Shown one piece after another: positions 1 through 12,258 of a stretch of DNA of 64,000 bases. Source of the DNA: Paragorgia papillata. Taxonomy: Eukaryota > Cnidaria > Anthozoa > Scleralcyonacea > Coralliidae. The stretch spans positions 1,710,001 to 1,774,000 of the forward strand of contig JAWNZC010000470.1 in the NCBI GenBank assembly GCA_035771165.1. The letters run 5' to 3'. Position numbers and translations under genes: made by a program. The notes under the pieces are model-generated. The model searched no databases. It was not told the DNA's origin and saw only the letters and a list, made by a program, of their open reading frames with translations. Within the stretch, counting starts at the first letter, position 1, and each line of letters starts with the position of its first letter.

Positions 1-1118
1 CTCTGGCAAGAATGTTTTTTTTTAAACGTTTTTTTTAGCATGCTGCATTAATTGTACCTGCGCGTTTTGCAGCAAAACAATATGGAGGACGAGGAGTGGA
101 AGATTTGTTTTACCTTGGTTTTCACACAGAAACATATGTTTTGATTTGTTTTTGTTTTTTTAATAATGCGGGAGAACATAATAAGGCACACAAGTTAGTT
201 TCAACTAAAAACAATTGGATTATTCGCTCGAAATTTCGAGCTCCGCTCTCGTCATCTAAATCTGATTGTTAATTACATTACATACATTATTACAACTATT
301 GCTACTCAACAACTATAAATACATTTGTTTAACTACATTTGTTCAATCATTACTATTTTAAAACTAACAAATAATAACAATATATATTTTTAGATTCAGA
401 CGAATCCTGCGGGATAAATTCTGGTTCAGATATTTATTTTGTCATTGGTGCAGTTGTACTTTTATCAGTGTTTTCGGCAAAAGTATAATAATCATAATCC
501 GACAAAAAAAGTTTTCTAGCAACCTTACACAAGTTACCCACGAGTTTCGAAGTAAGGCATTTAGACCAGAATTGAATTTTGACAACGATGAAGAAAATAT
601 TCCACAACTCACATCTGTCATTAACATGGCTAGTGTGAGAACAAAAAGATTCTAGTCAAACCAAAGACAATCCGATTTCATGTAATGAGACAACTGTGTG
701 TTAAAATTATTTGGTAGAATCATGCATGCATATTAAAATGTCTGGATAACTGACGTGATCAAACAATTTCTGGTTGGTCAAAACGTTTGAATAGTGGACA
801 AAGTGCATAATAGTAAGAAATAATTTCTCGTTCACGTTTATTATTTATTACTGAGTTTTTAACTTGTTAACTCAGTGTCCATCAAAGTAAACAAATTGAC
901 TTGGCGAATGGCTAGTAAAAATAATTAAATTCAAAAGAAAATTTGACTTCGCTTTCCTAAGTAAAATCTTCGTAAAAACTTCATGGAATCTTCGAAAAAT
1001 CTTCGTGAAATCGTCGTAAAATCTTCGTAAGATCTTCGAACACTTGACAGAGAACTACATAGACGATAAAAATAGATTGTATAAATCGGAAGGAATTTGA
1101 CATAATTTATAAAATACG
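1..1118. other. AT-rich noncoding stretch
   Basis: I see no supportable gene here. The stretch is AT-rich with runs of T and A and short unrelated open frames on the minus strand that show no recognisable family. Near 960-1040 a short motif built on cttcgtaaaa/tcttcg recurs several times in loose tandem. Confidence 0.6.
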
Positions 1119-1121
1119 TAA

Positions 1122-1403
1122 AGGTGAAGTAATACGAGCGACAAATTGCTGCAACATTGTTGTGTTGCAAGTTGAATAGCATTGTTGCACGTATTACCAC
1201 CCACCTCAAACATTGTCACGCAACAATGATTTTGTTGCAAGTGTAACAAGTAGAAGTGGAGTCTACTTTTTCAACAAATTTTTTCCAACTTGCAACAAAA
1301 TCATTGTTGCGTAACAATGTTTAAGGTGGATGGATTAACGTGCAACAACGCAATTTTGTTGCGTTGCAAGTTGAAGAAAAATGTTGCTCGTATCACCTCA
1401 CCT
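1122..1403. mobile_element. Palindromic Harbinger-like MITE
   Basis: The two halves are long imperfect inverted repeats. The left end reads AGGTGAAGTAATACGAGC and the right end is its near reverse complement. The element is flanked by the 3-bp direct repeat TAA (1119-1121 and 1404-1406), the TWA-type target duplication of PIF/Harbinger transposons. The interior is full of gttgcaa/ttgcaac motifs. No transposase is encoded, so it is non-autonomous. The superfamily assignment rests on the 3-bp duplication only. Confidence 0.6.
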
Positions 1404-1406
1404 TAA

Positions 1407-2805
1407 TTCATGCTGTACCCATTGCGGTCCGATCCTTTGACCAAATTTATCCCCCTTGGACTTAAAATGATCCTGAATGATCCTTTTTTACAAATGTAAC
1501 CTTTATAACGATATGCCATGAAGTATTTAGAGACCGATGACCTGAATATATGATTTGAATCGAATCTCGCATTTCCAACGTGCATCTCTGCAACAAGAAG
1601 AAAATGGCTTTTATTTGTCAATATATAAGCGAAACCAAGACTCTAACAACTCCTAAAGTAGGTATAAGCATTTGTCTGTTGTAATTAATTCGTAGATTAG
1701 CTATAACTTGGTAAAATTTGACGAAAACCATCTCAGCCGATCAGCCAATTATTGGACAAGCCTATAATTACAGTATTACTGTCTTCCATTACAATTTACA
1801 ACGCTAACAAGTCTAAACAGGAGTAAATGTCATGCAAAATAACCTAAAATCTGAATAGCTGACTTAAAAACGATCTTGCTGATGTATTATGGTCTTATGT
1901 TCTTGTATAATTCTGTTTTAATTTGTAAATTTCCAAAATAAGTGATGACCGCGCGCTGTTCCACTGTGGCGCACCATGGGGGCCGGTCACTCGGTCACAA
2001 TAATCTTAAAAAATCAATATAATATTTGCGTTTTATGACTCTTTTATTGTATTGCTTTAATTTTTTCAATTTGAATTTGTGAAATGTTGCTTTTTATTTT
2101 ACTTCTACAAAGTTTGTTGGTAAATTCATTTATTGTTTAAATATTTAACATTTTGTTATAGATTATAATAACATTTTTAATAATAATTAGCATAAATTAG
2201 TGTTGGGAAGGCTCAACTTCGTAAATCTACATTTATTACTTTACAAAGACAGTTACAAACACATTTACTAATATTACTGTTTCCACACAAACTTCACTCA
2301 GATAAAGTGTTTTTTCACCATTCCTAGCAAGGAGAAACCCCAATTCGCGATAAATGACCATATTTTATCTTATTTCAAAATCAGTAAAAATGCATAGGGC
2401 GGGGGGGGGGGGGGGGGGGGCTTATTCATTTTGTCTGACGTTGGCCATCGTGGTTGAAGGAACTCATACCAGCCTCCTCTCTCTCTTTCACATCTCACAT
2501 GCAATTGGCATAATTTGTAAATGGGCTAAACCCAAAATTTGAATAGTAGAGGTAAAGGCGATTCAAATGATATATTGTGGTATTATCTTTGTGGTATAAT
2601 GCCATGTCAATTTGCAAATTGGTGAGACCACTTGCTGCGACTGGGTTTTGAGCTGGACAGGAATGAGTATAAAAGCCATATTGAATGTTTCTGCATGTTT
2701 AGGCTTCCTCACAACTGTCTATTATTATACTGTTTTGCGTTCTGCCTATGATGCATCGACGTTTTGTTGCTACAGAGACACAGAGTCATACAGTCCAACC
2801 TCATA
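1407..2805. other. Noncoding stretch with poly-G tract
   Basis: No gene is supported. A GC-rich patch lies near 1945-2000 in otherwise AT-rich sequence and could be a retrotransposon 3' end, but nothing confirms it. A pure G tract of about 20 bases starts at 2401. Short open frames on both strands lack recognisable domains. Confidence 0.55.
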
Positions 2806-3144
2806 CCCAGGGCCATTTGTAGGGAACTGGGCCAAGATGGTGAATAAAAACAAAATGGTGGGAACAAATGGCCCTGGTGGAGGCTAGCTCAAAATGTGCA
2901 GTATATATTGTGCATTTTTTAACTAGAAGTCAGTCCTTTACACAATAATTATACCTAATTACACCTAACTATTCATTATTGCATCAATTTAAAAAAAAAA
3001 ATACAAAATCAAACCATCTAATTTATGCAATAAGCTCTTGACCAATCAGAGGCTGAGATAGCCTGGCCTCCACCAGGACCATTTGTTCCAACCATTTTGT
3101 TTTTATTCGCCATCTTGGCCCAGTTCCCTACAAATGGCCCTGGG
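2806..3144. mobile_element. MITE with ~82-bp terminal inverted repeats
   Basis: Arms 2806-2888 and 3060-3144 are near-perfect reverse complements, each beginning CCCAGGGCCATTTGTAGGG. The arms contain ccaagatggYgaataaaaac, which resembles the core of a YY1-type site. The spacer between the arms is AT-rich and noncoding. Target duplication is not clear, so the superfamily is unresolved. Confidence 0.65.
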
Positions 3145-3189
3145 CTAAAGTTTTAGTCACATGACTGCTTGGCCAAACTGCGTGGTTAC

Positions 3190-3985
3190 TAAGCTTACTT
3201 CAAATAAACTTACATTAAATAGAGATAAAACCGAATTTATGATCATTGGCTCGAGGCACCGTCTATCCTTAATTGATGAAAGTCCTATAATATCAATAGG
3301 AATATTAAACGTGTACCCAACAAAAAATCCCTTGGTATGATACTTGATGAACAGTTGAAATGGGACAAAAATAACGAGGTACAATGTAAGAAAATCTCGA
3401 AGAACATCGCACTTCTAGAAGGGCAAAATTATTTGTTCCTCAAAATATCCTTGTAAAATTGTGTAACGCTTTAATATTGCCTCATTTCAACTATTGTTCG
3501 ACTATTTGGAATGATGGCTGTTGTAGACATATAAACAAATTATTAAAACTGTTAAAAAAGAGAGCGGCGCGTGTGATAACTGGTAGCACTTACGAAGTTC
3601 GTTCCACTGAAATACTGGAAAAACTAGACTGGGTTACAGTCGATAAGAATCTAAAAAAACGTGAAAATATAATGACATTTAAAGCTTTAACCGGAAAGTA
3701 ATTACCTAGTTACCTTGTCAATTTGTTCACTAAATGTGAAAATGAGAATTACAATTTACGAAGTAATAATGTTAAACTTTCTTTGGGTAAACCAAAAACA
3801 AATTTTATGAAAAGAAACTTTTCTTATAGAGCTGCTAAATCATGGAACGAATTTCCGAGTGAACTGACTAACGACTTAACGCAATCGGTTTCATCTTTAA
3901 AGAAACATCTGAGTGATTACATTAGATTAAATTAATATTTTTATACAATTCTTAAATATTTCTGTAAACAAGTTATACTATATGA
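3190..3985 (+). pseudogene. 5'-truncated LINE, reverse transcriptase C-terminal fragment
   Basis: The frame at about 3203 encodes the end of a reverse transcriptase palm region (LTLNRDKTEFMIIGSRHRL), a typical CR1/jockey-like sequence just after the catalytic core. A frameshift follows. The frame from 3459 to 3935 continues with the thumb and tail: LILPHFNYCSTIWND, then AARVITG, with one in-frame stop at 3699-3701, and ends with FSYRAAKSWNEFP and a short tail. The catalytic FADD-type motif lies 5' of the break and is absent. The fragment begins shortly after the MITE ending at 3144. It is a dead-on-arrival 5'-truncated copy. Confidence 0.8.
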
Positions 3986-4012
3986 GGCTGGGTAACCGCA
4001 ACAGCTAAAGCC

Positions 4013-4498
4013 AATTACTGCGGACCCTTAACAAACGAGTTATAAAATATGAGATACTGGACAATCAATCAGACGAAACGGTACGACTAACACACTAATA
4101 ACAACACGAAGGTACAGTAACGAGAATACGAGATTACGACTACAGTTACATTTAACACACACGCCTTTCCAGGTGCGTGAATCGTTAGAGGAGTACGTGT
4201 CCTTTAAAGCCGTAAGGTAGTAGTTATAGAGTTGTGACTTAAAAGTTGTGAGTGATAGAGATTTCAAAATGAGAGTTTTTGGTAGACAGTTCCAGGTTCT
4301 TGTTGTCCGGCAGATATAAGATTTTTGGTAGGTAGAGGTTTTGCATTTCTTGGTTTGGTAGAGGTAACAGTTTGAGTCCGATGATCGTGTATTTCTATTA
4401 GCTTGTGGCGTTGCAATAGCGTTTTTGTCGAGGGTGATTATACCGTGATTAATCTTGTAAAAGAACAGCATATCCAGGTACTCATGCCAGTATGACAA
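4013..4498 (-). pseudogene. LINE reverse transcriptase C-terminal fragment, minus strand
   Basis: The minus-strand open frame starts with a YWHEYLDMLFFYKINHGI segment, then TRSSDSNCYL, a TTRTWNCLP motif and a LSLTTFKSQLYNYY tail, ending with WKGVCVKCNCSRNLV. This order is characteristic of the extreme C-terminus of non-LTR retrotransposon ORF2 proteins after the reverse transcriptase. It lies tail-to-tail with the plus-strand fragment upstream and comes from a different LINE. Only the last ~150 residues remain; no catalytic core is present. Confidence 0.75.
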
Positions 4499-4539
4499 TG
4501 GAAGAATTTTGCAAGCCAGTTATACATGTAGTTATATAG

Positions 4540-4645
4540 TTATTATGTTTATGTATGTATACACGGCCCTTTGAAAACCAGCTTGCGCTGAAAGGCTATA
4601 TACCGTGTCAAAATAATCAGTTTAATTAAAGATTAAAGATTGAGC
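4540..4645 (+). repeat. LINE-type 3' tail
   Basis: The segment gaaaaccagcttgcgctga followed by a short AT repeat (attaaagattaaagatt) matches in layout the 3' end of the LINE at 13.4-17.3 kb, which has gaaaccagcttttgctgac followed by a tctatctatcta tail. I infer a detached plus-strand LINE 3' untranslated tail. Confidence 0.5.
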
Positions 4646-4777
4646 AAACACAGAAGTTCTGCACTTCTGTGTCAACTTTTGGGAAGTGTCAGACGGTATT
4701 AAGCCATTTAAGCCTTGCTGAAGTATCATGTCCATTCTTATTTTAAGTATGCGGGAAGTATTCCTGATGATCCCGTA

Positions 4778-5091
4778 AGCCTGGTTTCCATACAAATGCT
4801 ACCGCGATCGCCACGATCACCGCGATCGCTCAAAAATTAGCTCGGCCATCACAACGATCAACAGTCATGTCGCTGTTTCCATATATATGATCGCTAAAGC
4901 GGCCATGGTTGACCGCGGCCATTGTTTTAATGGTCCGCTGGGATGCATACTGATCGCCAAGATCGCTGAGATAGAACATTTTCTGCGATCGCAGCGATCG
5001 TAGCGATCGTTGCGTCAGCGGTTTCCATATGATCGCTGCGATCGCCAAGTTCATTTTTGAGCGATCGTAGCGATTATATGGAAACCAGGCT
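4778..5091. mobile_element. Palindromic MITE, AGCCTGGTTTCCATA family
   Basis: The ends AGCCTGGTTTCCATA and TATGGAAACCAGGCT are perfect inverted repeats flanked on both sides by gta, a possible 3-bp target duplication. The interior is rich in gcgatcg repeats in both orientations. A second member with the same ends occupies 25703-26458. Confidence 0.65.
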
Positions 5092-6175
5092 GTATAGCCG
5101 TTTTAGTACATGAATGGAGAGGAAGACGTTGTGCTGATGCTCAACCAGATTAAAGCAGTTCAGACAGTTTTGGAGTGATATTAAACAGAGGGGGTGAAAT
5201 TATCGTACGGGAAATTGATTTCTTAATTTAGAATCAAAGTTTATTAATGACCTTCCCGCTGCAGTTTACTGGATTTATGACTACCAGGTGTAATTCTGAA
5301 AATAGCAGTGACTTCAATACAAACAATACTATATAAGCACAATAATACACCAAAATCAAGTGCAAAAGTTTATTTTCCAATTTCCACCAAACCTTTTACT
5401 TTCTGTATTTTCTTTCTGAGCTCTCTGCGTGACGAATAAAGTGACGTTTAGTCGTTTAGTAAAACACGGAAAATGTAGTTTTATGAAAAAAATTAACATA
5501 TACATGGTTTGGAAGCTCTTTTGTCTTATTTCAACATGAAGCATGGTCATGTTGACAATGGAGTTCCTTGTATGGAAGTAAATTCTATGGACACATGACG
5601 ATGAAGGCATGAAGCAGCAACTCACAATACCGTGAAGTTGCACAAATTTACATAAACTTGAACTGACAAAAACATAGAACAATCACTTTGGACGAGTTCC
5701 CAAACCATGTTCATGTTCTATTAACATGAGTAAAGTGACGTTTAGTCGTTTAGTAAAACACGGAAAATGTAGTTTTATCAAAAAAAAATTATGTATTTGT
5801 TATGTAGTGACTTTATTATGTATGGATTACTGGCATACTGGATGATCAATTATCAAATTCATTAAAAATTCATGAAGAAAATTAAAAAAGAAATGGATAT
5901 TTAATCAATATCTGTAATATCGCATACAGATTCGTCCTGATTTACTTTTTCCTCAATTTACTTAGGTAGCTAAAATCACTCCAACTCGCTTGCAGCTCGC
6001 CTTGTAAATCAGATACAGATCGCTGCTCATGCTTTATCTATTACTTCATTCAAAGTTGTTCTTTATTATGTACTAGCTGTATATTATATGAACTGCAAAG
6101 TGCAAACTATTGAATAAAATAACCCACCCACAAAACCTTTGGTTTAGCTTTATCGATATTTAAACAGTGCGGTTG
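5092..6175. other. Noncoding DNA with a 45-bp direct repeat
   Basis: No gene is supported. A ~45-bp sequence beginning gtgacgtttagtcgtttag occurs at 5441-5485 and again at 5732-5777. Between the copies, catggtttggaagctc (near 5511) is roughly inverted as gagttcccaaaccatg (near 5692), so the segment is a degraded foldback. Related sequence reappears at 9190-9440, on the other side of the minus-strand LINE. Confidence 0.5.
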
Positions 6176-6343
6176 ACGTACGGATTAAACTCAAAGCTTT
6201 ATTCAAACAACATAAATACCAGATTTGGTACTAAGATACATACATATAACATATAAACTAGACTACGTGCTCAACTATAAACTTTCAAAACTTGTTAAAA
6301 CATTAAAACAGTATTTACTATTTAGCTACCAAAGTCATAATTG

Positions 6344-7015
6344 TCAGTTGTCTTGCATAGCAATGACATACATGAAAAGGTCTTGATAGCTAAATTTAGA
6401 AAATGAGTTATTTATTTTACAGAGACTTTCCATAAAATTAACTCTAAGATCGGCGAACTTTGTGTTTCTGCATGACATTAAAAGGTGTTGTTCGTTCCCA
6501 ATCTCATTTAGATCACAATGTTTGCATAATCTTTCACTGTATGAAACATTTCCGTATCGACCAGTTTCAACAGGTAGTTTATGAGCTGAAATTCTTAATT
6601 TTGTAACCGCTTGACGATGTTTGAAGTTGTGAATTGAAGAAAGATATTTTTCAAAGCCAAAATTTATTTTCAGTTTTTTAAAGACTCTTAATTTGCCATT
6701 ATTTCCACCTTGTTGAATCTGCTCTTTCCAGTATTCAGTATAAAACTCATGTAATTTATTCCTCAAGTAATGGCAAAAATTTCCTTGTTCTTTGGGTGGT
6801 ATTACAAAATTTTTAAAATTATTAACTTCTCTATTACATAGTTGTAGTAAATATTTTGTAAATAATATTGGTTGTAAATTAGAGTCCATACAGACTCTCG
6901 CTGCTTCACCAGCGAGGGTATCTGTAAAAGTTGAGCTTTTGATGCGAAACCAATATTTTGTTATAAGTGTAGCTATTAGTGTATAATTATATAGGGGTGC
7001 CCTTCCTAGTTCACC
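6344..7015 (-). pseudogene. LINE ORF2 C-terminal cysteine-rich end
   Basis: The third frame can be read from about 7015 (GELGRAPLYNYTLIATL) to the stop at 6344. It holds YWKEQIQ, then LRISAHKLPVETGRYG followed by a zinc-ribbon-like CKHCDLNEIGNEQHLLMSC with Cys-x2-Cys and His/Cys spacing. That arrangement is typical of the terminal nucleic-acid-binding domain of several LINE clades. The stop is followed by a 3' untranslated region of roughly 160 bases. Confidence 0.75.
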
Positions 7016-7446
7016 ATATAGACAGCTAAATTTGTAGATTTTGAGTGAACACCCAAGATTCTTTTGCAGAATTTTAGATGTAGTCTTTCTATATCATTTG
7101 TTAATTTAAAAATTTTAGTTTTAAACATCGCAAAAGAGTTTACTTTACCCAGTAAGTATGGACCGCAAACTTCGCAGCTATACAGCAAAACGGGAACTAC
7201 CGTTGAAGAGAAAAGTTTTAAAAGCAATTTTATTGGTACATTCTCCACGTTTGAAAAACTTTTGAATAAACAATGATAGGCACGTATTGCTTTACCATAA
7301 AGTATTTTTTGTGTTCGTTGAAAATTACCGGAAAAGTGAAAAGTAATACCAAGGTAGCAATATTCATCAACTTGCTCTAGAGCAATTTTCCCGAAAGACC
7401 AAATTGATGGGAAGTGTGCACGTCTTTGGGTTGGTGTTCCAAACAA
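7006..7446 (-). pseudogene. LINE ORF2 continuation after frameshift
   Basis: This minus-strand frame picks up directly where the previous one loses register. It reads FGTPTQRRAHFPS and EQVDEYCYLGITFHFSGNF, the standard post-palm segment of non-LTR reverse transcriptases, then VPVLLYSCEVCGPYL and RILGVHSKSTNLAVY. It breaks again near 7015. The break with the upstream frame falls at a run of T in gagtttttttaaatt near 7455, a typical slippage spot. Confidence 0.8.
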
Positions 7447-9140
7447 TAAAACTTTTGAGTTTTTTTAAATTAATGTTCAACTTCCATTTCTTGGTGTAAA
7501 ATTCAAGATTTGTGAGACAGTTTTGTAACCCAGACTTGGACTCGGATAGTAAAACTAAGTCGTCTGCGTAAAGTAAACAATTTAAATCAGTTTCATCAAG
7601 TTTTACTGGGGCACACGAGCTGTTAAATAAATTAGGTATATCATTGATAAACACGTTGAATAAGGTGGGACTTAGATTGCATCCTTGTTTTACCCCAATA
7701 TGGGACTTAAAGAAAGGAGTACTTCCCTTATCCAATTTTACCGAGCAATCAACTGAGGAATACATACTTAGCATTAGACGTATGAAATTCTTACTACAAC
7801 CATATTGAATAAGTTTGAAGAAAAGTCCTTCTCTCCACACGCTGTCGTAGGCTTTTTTAAAGTCGATAAAACAGGCAAAAATTGGTTTTCGTTTTGACTT
7901 ATAAACATCTATTAAAGTTTTTAGAACTAGTAAATGATCTGCTGTTCTGCAATTTTTCCGAAAACCGATTTGACATTTACTCATAATTTTGCACTCTTCC
8001 AGAAATTTAGTCAAACGAGTATTCATAATCAATGTGAAAAATTTTCCTAGACAGCTGCCTATACAAATTCCTCTATAGTTACTCGGGTCAATTGTACTTC
8101 CTGATTTATATATTGGGACTATGAAACCCTTAGACCAATGTGATGGAAACACACCGTAGGATAGAATAGTATTAAACAATTTTACAAAATAGGATGGTAA
8201 AACTTCGACTGCTAACTTAATGATCTCATTGGACAGTGAATCACCGGCACTGGCTTTTTTGTTCTTTAATCTCTTTGACAGTTTGCACAATTCTTCAAGT
8301 GAGATTGGTTTGTCAAGGGTATCGTTTTTGCAGGCTGCCCAAATATTGAAATCCTTCACAATTTGAGCTTCGTTGCTTATCTTTTCAGTGTTGAAATTTA
8401 TCTTGTTCAAATTTCTAAAATAATCAAACCATTCCGATGATGGTATTTCATTTGACGTACATGATTTACGTGTTTTTATAGAATTAACTAGCTTCCAGAA
8501 TTCTTTAGGATTGTTATTGGATAAAATTTCAATTTGGTTTAGTATAGAATTATGAAATTGTCTTTTTTGTTTCTTAATCATGCGCTTATATTCCTTTCTT
8601 TTTGCAAAAAATAGATGACGTAAATAGACATCATTAGGGTATTTTGTGAGTAAACTTCCTAAATTTCTCAAATTCTTTTTAAGAGTATGGCAATTTGTAT
8701 CATACCATTTTTGTTTCACCTTTGTTTTGTTTTTATTGTTCGTTTTCTTTTGTTTCTTAGTATATAATACGTTTTGGGATGTATCACATAATATTTTGGA
8801 AAAATTAGTTACAAACATATCAACATCGATTGGTTTTTCGCTATATGTAGGCTGCAGAAACAATGAATCTAACTTATTTTGTGCTTCATTCGAAACCATA
8901 AATTCTCTCAAACAATCTTTCTGGTTCTCATTCCACACAAAAGACACAGGATGAGGCATTAATTTTAATGCATCATCTGGAGTTTTGGGGATTTTAATTC
9001 TCATCACGAAAGATAAATAGGAATGATGAGAAAATTCAGTGATATCGGCTACTGTAAGGCTAATAATAGATGAAAGCAGGTCTTGTGAAACAATAACGTA
9101 ATCAACTCCATTATAAGTTTGACAAGTGAACTGACCAACT
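7367..9140 (-). pseudogene. LINE ORF2: endonuclease tail and reverse transcriptase
   Basis: Reading on the minus strand from about 9140, NGVDYVIVSQDLLSS and EFSHHSYLSF match the last part of an apurinic-type endonuclease. The usual S-D-H near its end reads S-H-H. About 230 residues of linker rich in lysine follow. Then comes the reverse transcriptase: NKKASAGDSLSNEIIK, YRGICIGSCLGK, CQIGFRKNCRTADHL, FIDFKKAYDSVWR (first catalytic Asp), GVKQGCNLSPTLFNVFIND and CLLYADDLVLL (catalytic Asp pair). The frame is lost just after INLKKLK near 7460, and the reading continues in the next feature. Catalytic residues are intact, but endonuclease truncation and frameshifts make autonomous activity unlikely. 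Confidence 0.85.
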
Positions 9141-9272
9141 CAAATGTTGTTATTGGATAATTGCTTCATTATACAGAAAACACAATATGTTCAATAGCCG
9201 TGGAACTGCACAAATTTCTATAAAACTGAACAAAATTTAGCCTACGTGCAGACGCTTGTATTTCTGTTACGT

Positions 9273-9351
9273 AGGTGATTTCCGCTGGAGTAATCCGTAC
9301 GCTTGTATTTCCGTTATAAGCTTATACGGATTACTCCAGCGGAAATCACCT
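9273..9351. repeat. Perfect 27-bp-arm hairpin
   Basis: Arms 9273-9299 (starting aggtgatttccgctggag) and 9325-9351 are exact reverse complements across a 25-base loop. The loop and the left flank share a direct repeat, acgcttgtatttcYgtta, at about 9251 and 9299. The structure lies in a degraded repeat next to the 5' end of the minus-strand LINE. Confidence 0.8.
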
Positions 9352-10794
9352 GAAAAACAAAATGATAAAAAAAATTGATAAAAAAAAATGATAAAACAAA
9401 ATGATAAAACAATGACTTTTGTCGAGCTTCCAAACCATCTTTATTTTCTCAGTGTTAACCATGGGTCCACTTACATACACTACTTCTGAACAGAGAATTT
9501 CTGAAGTCTGAACTGATATATCTCTGAAATAGGATTAATTTTAGTTAATTGAGTGTTTTGAATTTAATCCGTCACATGCAGTGGCGTATTCTGTTTTAAA
9601 TTTGATTAACACGAAAGTTCAATTTTTTAGTCGGCACTCAAAAAGAATATAAACACAATTTTTTTTGATAACCGCTATGTCAAACCAGTATATCTGCATG
9701 TAAAATATCGTATCTTTTACATGTGTTTTTTTTTCAATGGCCGAAAACTCGATTTTTTTTCAATGGCTGAAAACAAATGAAAATGTATCATAATCATAAG
9801 ACCCATAATTGGATTAATAAGAGCTGTCGCCCTCAAGCAACGTTCAAGAAAGATTTCTAAAATCAAAAGCTCACACACGCAATCCCACACCAGGAAAATA
9901 CTTTCTGTTTTTCTCTTGGACTCGTTTCCTTAATATTACAATGTCACTAGATTTCATAATTTTAAAGATTCAATTTTCTTATTAATATGGCCTAAATATA
10001 GCTAGCGGTGTGACATTTGTCGTACCAATCTTTTATGGAGACCGATTCAGTTTTTCATAAAATTAACGCCAACTATTAACTCTAAAGTCTAAACAACTAA
10101 AATTTGCATGGATATTGAAAATGAATATCTTGTCAAGTGAATTATGTTTACAATGTATCTTAACAACTATTATGTTCATAAGTTGGATCCTAAGCAACAG
10201 GCATGTTTGAAGATTTTTAAAACTGACTAACCTGTGTCGCAACGCTATTGCGAGACAGATTTCATGACAGACTAGCTTCCCATTGCGAGACAGGCATCAC
10301 AAAAAGTTGAAGTGCATCCTATACTTTGGTAAAACCTGTCTCGCTCGTGTGAAATTTCGAACCAGAATATTTGCACTCAGAGTCTCAGACAGTTAGTGAC
10401 TCAGGCTTACAAAACAGGCTAACGTTCTCATCACTTACACATATATAATCTTTCCCGTGTAGATGACGAAAGCATGCATAGCAGTGGAAATATGCGTTAA
10501 ATAAGGAAACCACCGGCCCACGGTCAAGCACGCGATGGTGACTTTCAAAATTTCGTTTTTATCTCTTAAAATACGAACGAGAAACATACAATTGCTGATA
10601 TACAATTATAATTAGTGGTACATATATGTAGTAGAGATCTAAGATCTTCAGAGGGATTTTGTGAGTAGTTCTATATTAGTATTATGTTTTCAAGGAAGCG
10701 TAAGGTCAGGGATACTGTAAATAGACTTGAAATGTTCCGCGCATTCTCAATGCGTATATGGGCCACCGTAAAATTCCTATTGGTTGTTCAAGTA
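9352..10794. other. Noncoding stretch
   Basis: No gene is visible. A short aaaatgataaaa tandem lies at 9358-9410. Otherwise this is AT-rich unique-looking sequence. A gcgagacag motif recurs at about 10249, 10297 and on the opposite strand near 10339. Confidence 0.5.
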
Positions 10795-10938
10795 ATATAT
10801 CAACAACGAGTTTGAGTGTTTCATCAAGGGATCCAAACACGAGAAAACATGATGAAAGCACGATCGAGGCCTTGTGTCACCACGACGTCGAGTATTTGGA
10901 TTCCCCTGATGAAACACGATAAACGAGTTGTTGATATA
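10795..10938. mobile_element. Short foldback MITE, gtgtttcatca family
   Basis: The two arms are inverted copies: atatatcaacaacgagttt plus gtttcatcaagggatcc on the left, and their complements on the right ending acgagttgttgatat. A related foldback with the same gtttcatcaRGattccaaacac core is at 22505-22605, so this is a dispersed family. Confidence 0.65.
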
Positions 10939-12250
10939 GCATATATATATCTCAATCGAGCGATTTCAATTAAAAAATGCAATTAAAATAAACCCTCATG
11001 AGATTTTATTCATGAGTGTGTGTAAAATTTATTCACACAGCAATTTGTTTATTTTGCATAGATAATTGAGATCTTAAGAATTATATGAACAGCGGTTTTC
11101 ATCTAATATCTTGGGCTTGGAGTATCCAAATTCAATTCAATCAGGTGATTGAGTGAACTATTGTAATTGGCTGGTTATCTCATGAATTATTAATGAGTTT
11201 GAGATGAACCAATCAAATTCAAACCATAATGTTTCCAACGACTAATTTGATCAAATGAATTGGTCACTCAAGTTGAGGAACTATAAAATTATTTTAGGAA
11301 TACTTCTATTCCATTGACAGTAAGTTACTTTGTAACAATTCAGAAATATAATCGAGAAACAATAAACAAACCCTCGTGCTTCCAAAACCCAAAACAGGCT
11401 TGCGAGGTATGTATATGCATGAATTAAACAATTTTTATTCAAGTATCATGCATGCATGCTGAAGTGACCATGCACTGTCATGGCAAGACTGTCCTTATTT
11501 ATTGCCAGATGTCCTTATTGTTATTTATTCAAGTCCAGGAGCCCAGGACAATCAGCTTAAAATCATTTACAAAGATCACATAATGTTCAAAACACAGTAT
11601 TCAATGTCTGAAGTGGTGACGTGTAATACTCGCTTTTATTAGAGTATTCAGTTTATTACTCGCGGTTATTATGTAACCAGCACAAACAGTTGAAAACAGA
11701 ATGTTATCATATTATTTATTTATATGGCACAACTGCCACGAGTTACTTTCTGTAAAATTGCCTACTCTGATTGGCTGAGACGTGTCACGTACCGGTTGTC
11801 GTTAAAGTTAAAGTTAAATTTGCATGAGCGGTAAATCAGATATATTTAAAAAAACTACGTTGATTTACGACATTCGCTGGATATTTCATATTTGTTGCCG
11901 TCATTCGCTAGAAATGAAGCCGAAGGCGACGAATGATAAACAGAAACCCCACTATCAATAGAACTACTGCGGTACAGATACTGCTACATGCACCTCGACA
12001 TGCACTTAATATTCGAATGCTGTAGGTTGTTGAACTGAATTTATTTGCGGTCCAGTATAGCGCATTTGTTTCTTGTCCACACGTTTGGGATTTATGGAAA
12101 TTTAATTGTTGTATTTGTCGATTTGATATTCAAACGGCATATTCGAATCTGCTGTGCTCGTTGAGGTTGTACTTGTACTTTAATACAAATATTCGATCAA
12201 CAACAATACCACGATCGACGAACATAATTAGATCAGCATTGAAGACTTTG
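10939..12250. other. Noncoding stretch
   Basis: No gene is supported. The palindromic motif catgaattattaatgag at about 11192 recurs elsewhere in the window (near 22370, 45249 and 56255). The remainder is AT-rich sequence without recognisable domains. Confidence 0.5.
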
Positions 12251-12258
12251 ACTTTGTA

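Larger units (their letters stand above)
6180..9160 (-). mobile_element. Decayed non-LTR retrotransposon (LINE), minus strand
   Basis: Three consecutive minus-strand frames together give the tail of an endonuclease, a reverse transcriptase and a cysteine-rich C-terminal region. The element is 5'-truncated at about 9150, inside the endonuclease, and is broken by two frameshifts. On the minus strand the 3' end has an AATAAA near 6200. The RT uses YADD and GVKQGCNLSP rather than the FADD and GVPQGS of CR1 elements, so it belongs to a different clade from the LINE at 13.4 kb. I cannot place it further. Confidence 0.85.
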
